Notes: generated from the sequence alone by a model not told the origin. A DNA stretch of 64,000 nucleotides from Vibrio sinus (GCF_023634645.1 NZ_JAMKMR010000001.1:496001-560000); one strand, 5' to 3'; shown: positions 9,340-19,908, numbered from the stretch's first letter. Numbers and translations: made by a program.

Positions 9340-10352
9340 TGAACACTCTCCTTGTTCAGCTCCATTACACTGACAGGCTGCCACATTAAATAATTAGCAT
9401 ATAAAACAGTCACTAGAAGCAATGCCGCGCCAATATTGTGAGCTACCGCTACTGCTAAAGGAAGGGCAAACACGACATTGCTAACTCCGAGTAAAATTTG
9501 CAACGCCAGTACGATGAGCAAGTACCAGCCGACTTTCGAAAGTAATTCATCCTTCTGCCGTAAACATTTGACTGCTAATGCTATAACAACAATCGCCGTT
9601 ACGATTGCACCAATTCTATGAGCCACGTGGATCGTCATTCTTGCTTCGTAATCTAAAACACCAAATTCATAGTTGTCATAACCAGAGTGAACTAGCGTAA
9701 AAGCGTTCACCACATCAAGGTTATTGACCCAATCTCCTTCGCAAATAGGCAGCCCCGTGCACATGAGCGCAGCATAATTTGACGACGTCCAACCGCCTAA
9801 CATGATTTGCCCGATGACAAAGACAAAAGAGATCATCGCTAACACGGGAAGAATGGGAGAAAAGGATTGATAGCCTGTCGATAATCGCCGATCGGTAACT
9901 TTCCAATATAAGATAAATAGGGCACTAAGAAGAGCAAAACCGCCCAATAAATGCCCCATCACGACGATAGGCATCAATTTTAAGGTCACTGTCCACATTC
10001 CAAGTAGCGCTTGAAATACGATCAGAGAACAAAGCCCTATCGAGAAAGTTAACGGGACTTTTTTCTGCCATGCGGCAACAAATGCGATGACGAATACTAG
10101 CAGCCCTAGGGTACCAGCAAAATATCGGTGAATCATTTCAAGCCAAGCTTTATCGGCCTCGACCTCCAAGCCAGGAAAAAGAATATTTGCACGTAAAATA
10201 TCTTTTCCATCGGTGGGCACAGCAAAATGCCCATAACACCCAGGCCAATCCGGGCAACCTAAGCCTGCATCTGCTAAGCGCGTGTACGCCCCAAGCATGA
10301 TAACAATAAACGTTAGAACTAAGCTCAACCTTACCAACACTTGCAATTTCAT
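9336..10352 (-). CDS. ctaA: Haem A synthase (COX15/CtaA)
   Basis: 338 residues with eight predicted membrane helices. The family signature is at the N-terminus ([21 protein letters not shown]), with conserved histidines in [12 protein letters not shown] and VAHRIGA; these act in haem binding during conversion of haem O to haem A. There is a good AAGGAGAG ribosome site before the ATG. It is translationally coupled to ctaB through an ATGA overlap. This enzyme is needed only by aa3-type oxidases, fitting its place in the cox locus. Confidence 0.93.
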   Translation of the reverse strand: MKLQVLVRLSLVLTFIVIMLGAYTRLADAGLGCPDWPGCYGHFAVPTDGKDILRANILFPGLEVEADKAWLEMIHRYFAGTLGLLVFVIAFVAAWQKKVPLTFSIGLCSLIVFQALLGMWTVTLKLMPIVVMGHLLGGFALLSALFILYWKVTDRRLSTGYQSFSPILPVLAMISFVFVIGQIMLGGWTSSNYAALMCTGLPICEGDWVNNLDVVNAFTLVHSGYDNYEFGVLDYEARMTIHVAHRIGAIVTAIVVIALAVKCLRQKDELLSKVGWYLLIVLALQILLGVSNVVFALPLAVAVAHNIGAALLLVTVLYANYLMWQPVSVMELNKESVQ

Positions 10353-10426
10353 ACGCTCTCCTTAGCTTTGCATACAGGTTGTGACAACTTTGGCTCAATC
10401 AGCAATCTATCTATTCTTTGTTCGCT

Positions 10427-10975
10427 TTACCCCACTCGAGATAACTTCAACAGTTTTTTGAGATCAGCCAGGAGTCCCTTCGATTGAGAGACCAGCATAT
10501 TGGCGTTGTCTGGCTTCGGGTAACGCATAACGAGCTGTCCTAATGGGTCAACAATGACGTATTCGGAATCATGTACTTGAGAGGTAAACGCGTTACTTAC
10601 ATCTATAAATTTGAATGGGTAATCTTTTTTGACGGAAACGTCACTAGTGGGGCTTAAGAAAACAACTGGAGTCACCCTTGCTTGATATTTACCTAATGCG
10701 GTATAGCTTTGACCAAGCAAATATAGCTGCTGACCACAAAACCTATCGCACTTTTCTGGCACAACAAAACCTAGTTGCCAGGTTTGACTTTGTAGCGGAT
10801 TTTGTAATCCCAGAGATTTGAAACTGACTGAAGGCTCAAACAACTCACCGTTATTTGTTACCCCCGATTGGTACCAGTTATTACTCAAAATGAGCTTCGC
10901 CACAATGACGGGCAGTACAAACAATACTACTAAGCTAATGAGTATAAGGCGACCTCTAACAACTCGATTTTTCAC
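10427..10975 (-). CDS. Membrane-anchored protein of the cytochrome oxidase cluster
   Basis: 182 residues starting at a GTG with an AGGAG site 6 nt upstream. It has one N-terminal membrane helix (LILISLVVLFVLPVIVAKLI) and a periplasmic domain with a CDRFC cysteine pair near residue 78. The fold hint (LGFVVPEKC...VDPLGQLVMRYP) resembles Sco/thioredoxin-like proteins, with CxxxC as in Sco copper chaperones. Proteins of this length sit between SURF1 and ctaA in several proteobacterial cox loci. A copper or thiol role in CuA assembly is inferred from position and the cysteines. Confidence 0.7.
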   Translation of the reverse strand: MKNRVVRGRLILISLVVLFVLPVIVAKLILSNNWYQSGVTNNGELFEPSVSFKSLGLQNPLQSQTWQLGFVVPEKCDRFCGQQLYLLGQSYTALGKYQARVTPVVFLSPTSDVSVKKDYPFKFIDVSNAFTSQVHDSEYVIVDPLGQLVMRYPKPDNANMLVSQSKGLLADLKKLLKLSRVG

Positions 10976-11019
10976 TACGTACTCCTAGGGTCTCGTGACC
11001 TATTATTAGGTCGTTGTTT

Positions 11020-11835
11020 TTATGTACCTTGAACAGATTTATGCTTGTGTCTAATTCTTATTACCGCTCGGCATAGTACCCAGCCAATGAGTATCACCAA
11101 TGCCATTGCCATGGAGAACCATTGCAGTGCGTAACCAAAATGTTTTTGCGAGCTGAGAGGCACGGGCTGCCATGGTTGAGGGTATAGCCAGCCTTGTTGG
11201 ATCGGTTGAAACAAATAGGGCTTGATTTCAACGCCAAACACCGCTTCTAATTCACCCATATTCAAATTTTGCACTCTGATTGGCTGAGTATTTTCCAGCC
11301 CTAGTTCATTGCTAAGAGGGTTTGATAAACGCTGGTATATTCGACCCTGCAAACTTTCTGGCTTTGATAACCACTCAATAGTTGGTAGCTGGCTTCTGTC
11401 TTTACTGCCTTTTACGAACCCTCTCTCCAGTAAAAAATAACGGCCTTGCGTACTAACCATCAATTGGTAGGCTAAATACCCTACATTACCTTTCAACGTT
11501 TGGTTGTCTAACAACAAATATTTACCTGCTACAGGAGTTACTCTAGTTTTCACTTTTTGTCCTGTATAGCCCATATTTTCATCACTCTGTCCCAGACTTA
11601 AAAACTCATCAAAATCGATAGGATCTTTTGCAACGTTTATTTCAAGCTGTGACTCAATTCGTTGTTTTTCATATCCACGAGATAGTTGCCAGAAGCCTAA
11701 TTTGACCAATAAGAAAAGTACGACCAATGTTAATACTGCACATGCCCAAAAGTTCTTTGATTTCAACAATATTAAAAGAGGATTCGTTATGGTCTTAGTG
11801 TTCAAAATTGCGTTAGTTTTTATGCTACTTTTCAT
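11020..11835 (-). CDS. SURF1-family cytochrome oxidase assembly protein
   Basis: 271 residues with the SURF1 plan: an N-terminal helix followed by LGFWQLSRGYEKQ, a periplasmic domain (LLLDNQTLKGNVGYLAYQL), and a C-terminal helix (HFGYALQWFSMAMALVILIGWV). SURF1 helps insert haem a into subunit I. The first ATG (11835) has AAGG nine bases upstream, but its 5' end overlaps the DUF2909 gene on the other strand by 47 bp, so a later start cannot be excluded. It is separated from coxC by a terminator and the antisense gene. Confidence 0.87.
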   Translation of the reverse strand: MKSSIKTNAILNTKTITNPLLILLKSKNFWACAVLTLVVLFLLVKLGFWQLSRGYEKQRIESQLEINVAKDPIDFDEFLSLGQSDENMGYTGQKVKTRVTPVAGKYLLLDNQTLKGNVGYLAYQLMVSTQGRYFLLERGFVKGSKDRSQLPTIEWLSKPESLQGRIYQRLSNPLSNELGLENTQPIRVQNLNMGELEAVFGVEIKPYLFQPIQQGWLYPQPWQPVPLSSQKHFGYALQWFSMAMALVILIGWVLCRAVIRIRHKHKSVQGT

Positions 11836-12016
11836 CGTGTTTAACCTTGCAAAAGCAATGGTTCAAATGGTCAAAGAGCCGTCCAATGACACTGAAAGCG
11901 TTAAGCCTATGAGCCATTACTTAGGTAGACGTGTTTTGTTATCTGCGATCGTTGTCCTTATGCTCATTATTGCGCTGACCAGTGGCTGGTTAGAACCTAA
12001 CCCAAGGCCATATTAA
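11789..12016 (+). CDS. DUF2909 twin-transmembrane protein
   Basis: 75 residues with two membrane helices (FKIALVFMLLFIVFNLAKAM and VLLSAIVVLMLIIALTSGWL) and a charged linker with SHYLGRRVL. I chose ATG 11789 because AAGAGG lies 6 nt upstream and because the family begins with the hydrophobic helix; the longer frame from 11702 would run through SURF1 coding. It lies opposite to the cox genes and overlaps the SURF1 5' end. The same antisense position between coxC and SURF1 is known from Pseudomonas cox loci, so it is probably part of the module, function unknown. Confidence 0.8.
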   Translation: MVLVFKIALVFMLLFIVFNLAKAMVQMVKEPSNDTESVKPMSHYLGRRVLLSAIVVLMLIIALTSGWLEPNPRPY

Positions 12017-12022
12017 CGGCCT

Positions 12023-12058
12023 AAAAAACCTCTATGTCCTGCTCATCACAGGACATAG
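12023..12058 (-). terminator. Terminator hairpin built over the coxC stop codon
   Basis: A perfect 10-bp stem (12032-12041 with 12049-12058) has a 7-nt loop containing the TGA stop of coxC. On the minus strand it is followed after 3 nt by six T (complement of 12023-12028). It should end or attenuate the coxBA-ctaG-coxC transcript before SURF1. Confidence 0.75.
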
Positions 12059-12930
12059 ACAAAGATAAACAAGCTCAACCAAACCACATCAACGAAGTGC
12101 CAATACCAGCTTCCAGCTTGGAATGCGAAGTGATCTTTGGGAGTAAAGTGATCTTTGGCAATGCGCCCTAGTAAAACGATAAGGAAAATGGTACCTAAGC
12201 AGACATGGAGTCCGTGAAAGCCCGTTAGCAAAAAGAAGGTATTGCCGTACACACCTGACTGCAAAGTAAGTCCAAGTTCCTCGTAAGCATGAATGTACTC
12301 TATTGATTGGTAATATAAGAAGAAGCCCGCCAGAATGATGGTGATTTCTAACCAGACAATCAGAGCCATGCGTTTGTTTTTTTCTAGACTGACGTGTGCG
12401 AAGTGTAGCGTTACCGAAGAAAGTAGAAGAATGATGGTGTTCATTAAAGGCAGGCCATCCCATGGCATGGCTTGTGTGAGTTCACCCGCTGGCGTTTCAA
12501 GCAATGGCCAAACAGCTTCAAAGGTTGGCCACAATACCTCGTTTGTCATCGCATTGTTCGACGCACCACCCAGCCAAGGCACAGAGATCATGCGAGCATA
12601 AAACAGCGCCCCAAAAAATGCGCCAAAGAACATGACTTCCGAGAAAATAAACCAGCTCATCCCCTGCCGAAACGAGCGGGTAATTTGAGGAGAGTAATAA
12701 CCTGATAGCGATTCGGTAACCACATTAGTAAACCAACCCGCCAACATATACAAAAGGATAACGAAACCGATGGCCAGGACAACATTACCAAATACTCGGC
12801 CCGTACCACCCGTTTCCATATGTTGAACCGTTAGTCCCGCACCGACGGCCACTAAGAAAAGTGCTATTGCCCCGACTATCGGCCAAGCGCTGTGCGCCGG
12901 GACATAATAGCGTTGAAATTTTGAACTCAT
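12046..12930 (-). CDS. coxC: Cytochrome c oxidase subunit III
   Basis: 294 residues with seven predicted membrane helices. Typical subunit III segments are present: YYVPAHSAWPIVGA at the N-terminus, SEVMFFGAFFGALFYAR, TGFHGLHVCLGTIFL and the C-terminal WYWHFVDVVWLSLFIFVYVL. The start overlaps the ctaG stop as ATGA (12927-12930), indicating coupled translation. It forms the stable core of the aa3 oxidase with CoxA and CoxB in the inner membrane. Confidence 0.95.
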   Translation of the reverse strand: MSSKFQRYYVPAHSAWPIVGAIALFLVAVGAGLTVQHMETGGTGRVFGNVVLAIGFVILLYMLAGWFTNVVTESLSGYYSPQITRSFRQGMSWFIFSEVMFFGAFFGALFYARMISVPWLGGASNNAMTNEVLWPTFEAVWPLLETPAGELTQAMPWDGLPLMNTIILLLSSVTLHFAHVSLEKNKRMALIVWLEITIILAGFFLYYQSIEYIHAYEELGLTLQSGVYGNTFFLLTGFHGLHVCLGTIFLIVLLGRIAKDHFTPKDHFAFQAGSWYWHFVDVVWLSLFIFVYVL

Positions 12931-13538
12931 AACTTCGCTCCTTGTTGTGAGCTAATTTCCATATTGTTTGTAGACTTGCCCTTGGCTAATGTATTGTCCT
13001 TATTCACTTTCTCACTGATATTAAACAAGGTGTAAGACAGTGTTAGGGTATGGATAGACTTGGGAATATCTGGCTCTATATAAAAAATCAATGGCATCTT
13101 TGCTTCTGACTTACCATCTAGTGGTTGCTGATTGAAACAAAAACACTCGATTTTATTAAAGTAGGTAGCACCTAAACCTGGAGACACCGAGGGTACAGCT
13201 TGACCCGTGGTAAAACTGCCGGACAAGTTTTTTGCTATGTAATTGGTTTGAATCACTTGCCCCGGATGCACTTCCATCACTTTTTGCTCTGGCACAAATG
13301 ACCAAGGCATATCGGGATTAATGTGAGACATAAACTCGATTCGCACAATACGAGAGGTATCGGGTACCATACCCTTGGGTTGAATAGCAGAAACCGTATT
13401 GGTTTTGCCATTAATCCCTAATGCATCACACATAACGTCATACAAAGGAACAAGCGCAAACCCAAAGCCAAACATCCCTACTACCGCTATCAATAGCTTC
13501 ACGATCAGCGCTTTATTTTTATTTTCCACTTGCTCCAT
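12927..13538 (-). CDS. ctaG: Cytochrome c oxidase copper chaperone Cox11/CtaG
   Basis: 203 residues: one N-terminal membrane anchor and a periplasmic Ig-like domain with the copper-binding CFCF motif (IECFCFNQQPL) and the family's FGFALVPLYDVMCDALGINGK signature. It delivers copper to the CuB site of CoxA. It sits 12 bp downstream of coxA and overlaps coxC by 4 bp. Confidence 0.95.
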   Translation of the reverse strand: MEQVENKNKALIVKLLIAVVGMFGFGFALVPLYDVMCDALGINGKTNTVSAIQPKGMVPDTSRIVRIEFMSHINPDMPWSFVPEQKVMEVHPGQVIQTNYIAKNLSGSFTTGQAVPSVSPGLGATYFNKIECFCFNQQPLDGKSEAKMPLIFYIEPDIPKSIHTLTLSYTLFNISEKVNKDNTLAKGKSTNNMEISSQQGAKL

Positions 13539-13550
13539 TACTGCACCTTA

Positions 13551-15209
13551 TCAATCAATTTTCGGTGGAGTTTCAAATGTATGATGAGGCGCTGGGCTTG
13601 GCACCGTCCATTCTAATCCTTCGGCTCTCTCCCAAGGTTTCGCTGGCGCATTTTCTCCACCACGAATGCACTTGATAACTAACCAAAGGAATATGAGTTG
13701 AGATAGGCCGAACGCAAACCCACCAATCGAGACGATTTGATTCACATCAGCAAATTGTATGGCGTAGTCAGGAATACGCCGTGGCATACCCGCTAAGCCA
13801 AGGAAGTGCATAGGAAAGAATAGGAGATTGACAGAAATGATTGAGCACCAAAAGTGCCACAAACTTAATCGGTGATCGTACATATGTCCGGTCCATTTTG
13901 GCAGCCAATAGTATGCGGCCGCCATAATGGAAAATACTGCGCCTGACACAAGAACGTAATGGAAATGCGCGACAACAAAATAGGTATCATGGTATTGGAA
14001 ATCAGCTGGTACTATCGCGAGCATCAACCCTGACAAACCGCCAATGGTGAACAAGATGATAAAGGCGATAGCAAATAGCATCGGTGTTTCAAATGTTAAC
14101 GCGCCACGCCACATCGTCGCCACCCAGTTAAACACTTTAACTCCCGTTGGCACCGCAATCAGCATAGTGCAGTACATGAAAAACAGTTCGGCAAAAACGG
14201 GCATTCCAGTGGTAAACATATGGTGGGCCCAAACGATGAACGACAACAAGGCGATACTGCATGTCGCGTAGACCATAGAATGGTAACCAAACAGCTTCTT
14301 ACCACTGAAAGTAGGGATAATCGCAGACACAATGCCAAACGATGGCAAAATCATGATGTACACTTCTGGGTGGCCGAAGAACCAGAATATGTGTTGGAAC
14401 ATCACAGGATCACCACCGCCAGCTGCATCAAAGAAGCTTGTGCCAAAATACTTATCGGTAAGTACCATGGTGACGGCCCCTGCGAGAACCGGCATGACTG
14501 CAATTAATAGGAAAGCGGTAATCAACCAAGTCCAAACAAACATAGGCAACTTGAACCACGTCATGCCAGGCGCTCGCATATTGAAAATCGTGACAATGAC
14601 ATTAATGGCGCCCATGATGGAGCTGATCCCCATGATATGGACTGAGAAGACAAACAAGGCCGTACTGTCTGGCCCGTAGGTAGTGGATAACGGGGCGTAG
14701 AAGGTCCAACCAAAATCAGGTCCGCCTCCTTCGGTAAACAAAGACGCGAGCAATATCAGAAACGCAAAAGGCAAAATCCAAAAACTTAAGTTGTTCAACC
14801 GAGGCAACGCCATATCTGGCGCGCCAATCATCATTGGGATCATCCAGTTTGCAAGGCCGGTAAATGCAGGCATCACGGCACCAAAAACCATCACCAGCCC
14901 ATGAACGGTGGTCATCTGATTAAAAAAATCTGGATCGACAAGCTGTAACCCTGGTTGAAACAGCTCAGCCCGAATCACCATGGCCATCGCACCACCAACC
15001 AAAAACATGATAAAACTAAACCATAGGTATAAGGTGCCTATATCTTTGTGATTGGTAGAATATATCCAACGAGCAATGCCTGACGGTGCATGATGATCAT
15101 GGTCATGACTTATATCATGCTCATCGACCGCGATAGTGCTGTTGGCTCCTCCCAATTCGGCATCAGCGACTGGAGCGGATTTTATCTCATGTTCTTTAGA
15201 CATCGTCAT
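13551..15209 (-). CDS. coxA: Cytochrome c oxidase subunit I
   Basis: 552 residues, twelve membrane helices. The CuB/haem a3 site appears in [17 protein letters not shown] (His-Tyr crosslink) and HHMFTTG, and the haem pair in [14 protein letters not shown]. Of three near starts (GTG 15215, ATG 15209, ATG 15203) I take ATG 15209: it lies 5 nt after AAGGAG, whereas the GTG overlaps the ribosome site. The coxB stop TGA lies inside this ribosome-site region, 2 nt before the ATG. CoxA is the oxygen-reducing, proton-pumping subunit. Confidence 0.96.
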   Translation of the reverse strand: MTMSKEHEIKSAPVADAELGGANSTIAVDEHDISHDHDHHAPSGIARWIYSTNHKDIGTLYLWFSFIMFLVGGAMAMVIRAELFQPGLQLVDPDFFNQMTTVHGLVMVFGAVMPAFTGLANWMIPMMIGAPDMALPRLNNLSFWILPFAFLILLASLFTEGGGPDFGWTFYAPLSTTYGPDSTALFVFSVHIMGISSIMGAINVIVTIFNMRAPGMTWFKLPMFVWTWLITAFLLIAVMPVLAGAVTMVLTDKYFGTSFFDAAGGGDPVMFQHIFWFFGHPEVYIMILPSFGIVSAIIPTFSGKKLFGYHSMVYATCSIALLSFIVWAHHMFTTGMPVFAELFFMYCTMLIAVPTGVKVFNWVATMWRGALTFETPMLFAIAFIILFTIGGLSGLMLAIVPADFQYHDTYFVVAHFHYVLVSGAVFSIMAAAYYWLPKWTGHMYDHRLSLWHFWCSIISVNLLFFPMHFLGLAGMPRRIPDYAIQFADVNQIVSIGGFAFGLSQLIFLWLVIKCIRGGENAPAKPWERAEGLEWTVPSPAPHHTFETPPKID

Positions 15210-15211
15210 GG

Positions 15212-16369
15212 TCACTCCTTGGACTCTTGGTCTATTACCGCATTGACATCCGCCGCTTGGACAACGTCTCCCATATCGTTACCCCACGCATTTCGTTGAT
15301 ATGTCGTTACCGCAGCTATTTCTTGTTGAGTTAGTTGGTTGGCAAAGGCTTGCATCGCTGTACCACTTTTACCGTTGATAATGATGTTTAGGTGGTCAGT
15401 AACGTCTCCTGTAGCAATTTTACTTCCTTTAATCGCTGGGAATGCTCCTGGGACGCCGAGCCCATTGAGCTGGTGACATACCGCACATCGGTCAATGTAC
15501 ACTTGCTCACCAATACTCATGAGCTCTTCTTTCGGTAACACGTTACCTAATGCCGCTTGAGCGGCTTTTCGAGCTTCTGCCATTTCGATTTTTTTGCCAG
15601 CAAGCCATTGATCATATTCACCCTCTTCAACCGCTTTCACCACAATCGGCATAAAGCCATGAGCTCGGCCGCAAAGCTCGGCGCACTGGCCTCGATAAAC
15701 GCCCGGTTTATCGATTTTTGTCCACGCTTCATTGATGAAGCCTGGAATAGTGTCTTTTTTCACCGCAAATGCAGGTACCCACCAAGAATGAATCACGTCA
15801 TCAGACGTCAATAAAAATCGAACTTTTCGGTTAATCGGCAAGACAAGTGGATTATCAACTTCAAGAAGATAGTTAGCCCCCTTGGGCTCTTCTCCATCAA
15901 TTTGCTTCGCTGAGGTCGAAAGCAAACTGAAAAACTCAACATCTTCACCAAAATAGCTGTAGTGCCACTTCCATTGGGAGCCGGTAACAATTACTGTCAG
16001 ATCTGATTGACTAGTGTCTTCCATTGCAACCAATGTTTTTGTTGCAGGTATTGCCATTGCAACCAATATAATGATGGGAATCACCGTCCAAATGATTTCT
16101 ACTTTGGTGCTTTCATGGAAATGCGCTGCGACAGCCCCTTTGGATTTACGGTGATAAATGATGGAGTAAAACATGGCTCCGAAGACAACAATCGCGATGA
16201 CAACACATATCCAGAAAATGAGCATGTGCAAATCGTAGACTTTACTGCTGATGTCCGTGACACCCTTCGTCATATTAAATTGTTGTTGCTCGGCGGAGAC
16301 AGCCGGATACGTAGCACCCAAGAACATGAAACCGGCATACAGCCCACGCTTGCTTATTGACCTATTCAA
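15212..16369 (-). CDS. coxB: Cytochrome c oxidase subunit II with fused cytochrome c
   Basis: 385 residues. The start is TTG (16369) with GGAGAG upstream, giving a signal peptide (...YPAVSAEQQ). Two membrane helices are followed by the CuA domain ([13 protein letters not shown]...[14 protein letters not shown], with both Cys, His, Glu and Met ligands) and then a C-terminal class I cytochrome c (CAVCH, axial Met in SGTAMQAF). This fusion makes the enzyme a caa3-type oxidase that can take electrons through its own haem c. It is first gene of the operon. Confidence 0.95.
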   Translation of the reverse strand: MNRSISKRGLYAGFMFLGATYPAVSAEQQQFNMTKGVTDISSKVYDLHMLIFWICVVIAIVVFGAMFYSIIYHRKSKGAVAAHFHESTKVEIIWTVIPIIILVAMAIPATKTLVAMEDTSQSDLTVIVTGSQWKWHYSYFGEDVEFFSLLSTSAKQIDGEEPKGANYLLEVDNPLVLPINRKVRFLLTSDDVIHSWWVPAFAVKKDTIPGFINEAWTKIDKPGVYRGQCAELCGRAHGFMPIVVKAVEEGEYDQWLAGKKIEMAEARKAAQAALGNVLPKEELMSIGEQVYIDRCAVCHQLNGLGVPGAFPAIKGSKIATGDVTDHLNIIINGKSGTAMQAFANQLTQQEIAAVTTYQRNAWGNDMGDVVQAADVNAVIDQESKE

Positions 16370-16739
16370 AAGACTCTCTCCTCTCTACCCTGATTTTTAA
16401 ATATGCCTTACTTGGCAACGGTCTTTTCGCGTAAAAGCCCTGAGCGCTATTCCAACTCGTTTAGGTCTCCCTAAATACAGCGGATTTATCGATGCGCTTG
16501 GTGGGTTTTGTTATATTTATGTAAGTTAACGTTAGTTAACGATTTTGATTAGTTCAAGAAAGTCCTAGCGCATAAATTTTTTACATTCATTTCTGATGCT
16601 TACGTCAATAAATGATAAAAAAATACCAATATTTTTGAGGTGTGTATCACTGAACGAATTTATACTAAATAAGTAACATTTTAGTCACTATATTAAACTT
16701 AGAATTCGACCTCTAATTAATACGAGTAAGGCTTCAAAT
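16370..16739. promoter_or_regulatory. Divergent promoter region of the cox operon and sugar mutase
   Basis: 370 bp without a supportable gene. It is AT-rich in the right two thirds and holds the 5' signals of coxB (leftward) and the phospho-sugar mutase (rightward, AAGG before ATG 16740). A direct repeat, GTTAACGTTAGTTAACG, lies around 16525-16541 and may be an operator; its regulator is unknown. Confidence 0.4.
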
Positions 16740-18455
16740 ATGAACCCCAATGTGACCCACTGGTTAGAAAGAGATCCAGACCCACGAACAAGAGAAGAGC
16801 TGCAATATCTTATCGAAGAAAAGATGCTCGACGAGATAGAAGACAGATTCAAAGGTCGCCTAGAATTTGGCACAGCGGGCCTACGCGGACTTATGGGCTG
16901 TGGTCCAAACAGGATGAATAGACTTGTCATTCAAGAAACCGCTACCGGCCTAGGGCACTACCTGATTCGACACGTAAAGAACGCCGTTTCAAAAGGCGTC
17001 ATCATTGGCTACGACGGCCGATTTGATTCCAAACAATTTGCTCATGATACTGCCTCCGTATTAGCCGCTCTGGGTATTAAGGTATACATCACGAGTAAAG
17101 AGTCGCCAACACCGCTCATTGCCTTTGGTGTCAAGCACTTAAATACGGCAGCCGGTGTTGTCGTTACTGCCAGCCACAACCCTCCGGAGTACAACGGTTT
17201 TAAAGTGTACTGGGAAAATGGCGCACAAATTATTCCACCTCATGACAGAGGCATCGCAGCTGAAATTGAAGATGCATCAACAAAAGCTATCCCGCTCATG
17301 TGTCTTGATGATGCCAAGAAAAAAGGTCAACTAGAGTGGCTGTCTGATGAGTACTTTAACGCCTATCGCCGTTCAATGGTCAACAGCCCAATTTTGGGTA
17401 ATCATACCAACCCAGCTTGCCTGACCATTGCTTACACTGCCATGCACGGAGTGGGCGCAGAGATGGCGGAAGGGCTCTTACACGATATCGGCTTTAAAAA
17501 CGTGTTAAGTGTGGTTGAACAACGTAGACCTGATCCTAACTTTCCTACTGTCAAATTTCCGAACCCCGAAGAAGATGGGGCGATGGACAAGGTCATCGAA
17601 ATGGCTGAATCACTCAAAGCGCAAATTGCTTGCGCCAATGACCCAGACGCCGATCGATTCGCCGCAGCCGTACAACAACCGAACGGCCAATATAAGATGT
17701 TAACGGGTGATCAAATAGGTGTACTCTTAGGCCATTACCTGCTAACGAAAACTGATCCCACAAAACAACTGGTCGGAAATACCATTGTTTCCTCTCGTTT
17801 ACTCGGGAAAATTGCTACCGAAATGGGCGCTAAACACTACGAAACGCTCACTGGTTTTAAGTGGCTCAGCAATATGGCTATGCAAATCGAATCCGAAGAG
17901 CATCAGTTTTTATTCGCCTACGAAGAAGCCATTGGCTATACGATTGGTAAACAAGTTTGGGATAAAGATGGTATATTTACTTGCGCGGTATTCGCACAGC
18001 TGGCTGCTGAAGCGTACAACCAAAACAAGACCATCTGGGATTACTTAGAGTTTCTATATCGAAAATACGGACTCTATTTGAACGCTCAAAAAAGTATCCA
18101 CCTAGAGCCCGACTCTAAACCCATCGGTGATCAGTTACGGAAAAACCCACCAAGCCGTATCGCGGGATTACAAGTCGTGCAAATCGATGATTTTAAAGAG
18201 TCTCTACGTTTTTACATCGATGAGCTGACCCAACCGTTACCTTATCCAGCCAGTGATGTGGTGATTTATTATCTAGAAGATCAATCTCGGATCATTATCC
18301 GCCCTTCCGGCACCGAGCCCAAAGTAAAATGCTACTATGAGGTCGTTGGCGAGATAGCCCAGCAAGAGAGCTACCTCGACGCCATGAAACGTGTGGAAAG
18401 CCAAATGGAGACGTTAGTCTCACAGCATCAGCAGAGTTTAAGTCAATTGGATTAG
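16740..18455 (+). CDS. Phospho-sugar mutase (alpha-phosphohexomutase family)
   Basis: 571 residues, the length of bacterial PgcA/phosphopentomutase-like enzymes. All four domain signatures are present: phosphoserine loop TASHNPPEYNGFKVYW with catalytic Ser145, metal loop NDPDADRF near residue 300, sugar-binding GFKWLSN with the EEAIGY loop, and phosphate-binding RPSGTEPKVKCYYE near the C-terminus. It interconverts 1- and 6-phospho (or 1- and 5-phospho) sugars in the cytoplasm. Whether glucose, mannose or ribose is preferred cannot be read from these motifs. Confidence 0.93.
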   Translation: MNPNVTHWLERDPDPRTREELQYLIEEKMLDEIEDRFKGRLEFGTAGLRGLMGCGPNRMNRLVIQETATGLGHYLIRHVKNAVSKGVIIGYDGRFDSKQFAHDTASVLAALGIKVYITSKESPTPLIAFGVKHLNTAAGVVVTASHNPPEYNGFKVYWENGAQIIPPHDRGIAAEIEDASTKAIPLMCLDDAKKKGQLEWLSDEYFNAYRRSMVNSPILGNHTNPACLTIAYTAMHGVGAEMAEGLLHDIGFKNVLSVVEQRRPDPNFPTVKFPNPEEDGAMDKVIEMAESLKAQIACANDPDADRFAAAVQQPNGQYKMLTGDQIGVLLGHYLLTKTDPTKQLVGNTIVSSRLLGKIATEMGAKHYETLTGFKWLSNMAMQIESEEHQFLFAYEEAIGYTIGKQVWDKDGIFTCAVFAQLAAEAYNQNKTIWDYLEFLYRKYGLYLNAQKSIHLEPDSKPIGDQLRKNPPSRIAGLQVVQIDDFKESLRFYIDELTQPLPYPASDVVIYYLEDQSRIIIRPSGTEPKVKCYYEVVGEIAQQESYLDAMKRVESQMETLVSQHQQSLSQLD

Positions 18456-18464
18456 AGAGTTATG

Positions 18465-18499
18465 CCGATTTGGTCTAATTGACGATTAGGCCAAATCGG
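18465..18499. terminator. Hairpin between convergent genes
   Basis: A 15-bp stem with one G-U pair (18465-18479 with 18485-18499) and a 5-nt loop, between the stop codons of the mutase and the permease. It has no long T-run, so it may be a processed or weak bidirectional terminator. Confidence 0.6.
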
Positions 18500-18513
18500 T
18501 ACCGCTTCACTCA

Positions 18514-19908
18514 CTACGACTCAAGTTCAATTTCTGCTTGAGCTAACAAGGCAAACTCTTCTTCTGCACTTTTTGCTACCCGTTTATGCTTACCTGTTAA
18601 GAAGTAGTAGCCGACACCGACAAGCAGCAATGCCATGGTGTAGAGAAACGCATGTTCGTTGTAAGCAAAAACACCGGTCAGCGCGACAAGCGACAGCAAT
18701 AGAGCAAGGCCCGAGGTCACGATGCCTCCAGGCGTTTTATACGGCCGAGGAAGGTTTGGCTGTTTAATACGCAGTACAATATGACTGGCTGACATCAATG
18801 CATAAGATACCGTTGCCCCAACAACTGCCATGGCAAGAATGAGATCACCTTGGCCAGAAAGCGAAATCAAAAAGCCTATTATCGCGGGGAACACCAAGGC
18901 TCGAACTGGCACCTTACGTTTGCTCGTTAGTGACAGCTTTGCAGGCAAGTACCCTGCCCGAGATAAAGCAAACGTTAATCGACTGTAACCAAAAATAGTT
19001 GAAAAAAATGATGCGATTAAGCCCGCAAGCCCAAGGATATTAACCAAAATAGCAACATGGCTGTGTCCTGTGGTTTTGAGGGCATCAACAAGTGGTACCG
19101 CACTACTACCAATGAGTTGAGCGCCCGCGGCACCCGCGAGTAAAACCACCACCAATACTGCGGTCACCGTTAATATCAACATCGCGCCAATAGTGGCTCT
19201 AGGGATATCTTTCGCGGGATCTTTTGCTTCTTCAGCTGCCAAGGGTACGCCCTCAACGGCTAAAAATAACCACATCGCAAAAGGTAACGCTGCCCAAACT
19301 CCATAATAACCGAAAGGTAAAAAGCTATTTCCACTCCCTTCTGGAACAATATCGAACAAGCGTGTAGCATCGAATTCTGGAACAAGCGTAACACTCGTCA
19401 AGACAATCGCAACTATGGCTAAAGCACTGATGACCATCATCGCTTTTAACGCTTCACCCGCCCCATAGATATGTATGCCGACAAACACCAAATAAAATAC
19501 CGCGTAGACAAGTGGGCCGTTAAATCCCGTTAGTTCATGAACCGCAGAGCCAATAAAAATGACCACAGCCGCTGGTGCCAATGCATACTCGATTAATACG
19601 GACAGTCCTGCAATGTAACCTCCTAGCGGCCCCATTGCTTGGCGTGCAAAGCTACTGCCTCCACCTGCTGTGGGGATGGCGGCGGACATTTCCGCAAGAG
19701 ATAGCACAAGTGCAAAGTACATCCCCCCCATTAATAACGCCGCGATAACGAAGCCACCCCAGCCTGCTTGAGCAATACCAAAATTCCAACCTGCGAAGTC
19801 TCCTGAAATTACGTAGGACACGCCCAATCCCGCGAGCAAAATCCATCCACCTGCTCCTTTTTTTAATTGCCGTTTGGCTAAGTAATCTTCATTTGCAGAC
19901 ATAGACAC
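18514..19908 (-). CDS. eat: Ethanolamine-type amino acid/amine permease (APC family)
   Basis: 464 residues with about twelve membrane helices. The N-terminal GVSYVISGDFAGWNFGIAQAGWGGF segment is characteristic of the ethanolamine permease subgroup of the APC superfamily, which imports ethanolamine by proton symport. No eut genes lie nearby. It ends in a charged C-terminal tail (KHKRVAKSAEEEFALLAQAE). Ethanolamine is the most likely substrate, by family resemblance only. Confidence 0.8.
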   Translation of the reverse strand: MSMSANEDYLAKRQLKKGAGGWILLAGLGVSYVISGDFAGWNFGIAQAGWGGFVIAALLMGGMYFALVLSLAEMSAAIPTAGGGSSFARQAMGPLGGYIAGLSVLIEYALAPAAVVIFIGSAVHELTGFNGPLVYAVFYLVFVGIHIYGAGEALKAMMVISALAIVAIVLTSVTLVPEFDATRLFDIVPEGSGNSFLPFGYYGVWAALPFAMWLFLAVEGVPLAAEEAKDPAKDIPRATIGAMLILTVTAVLVVVLLAGAAGAQLIGSSAVPLVDALKTTGHSHVAILVNILGLAGLIASFFSTIFGYSRLTFALSRAGYLPAKLSLTSKRKVPVRALVFPAIIGFLISLSGQGDLILAMAVVGATVSYALMSASHIVLRIKQPNLPRPYKTPGGIVTSGLALLLSLVALTGVFAYNEHAFLYTMALLLVGVGYYFLTGKHKRVAKSAEEEFALLAQAEIELES

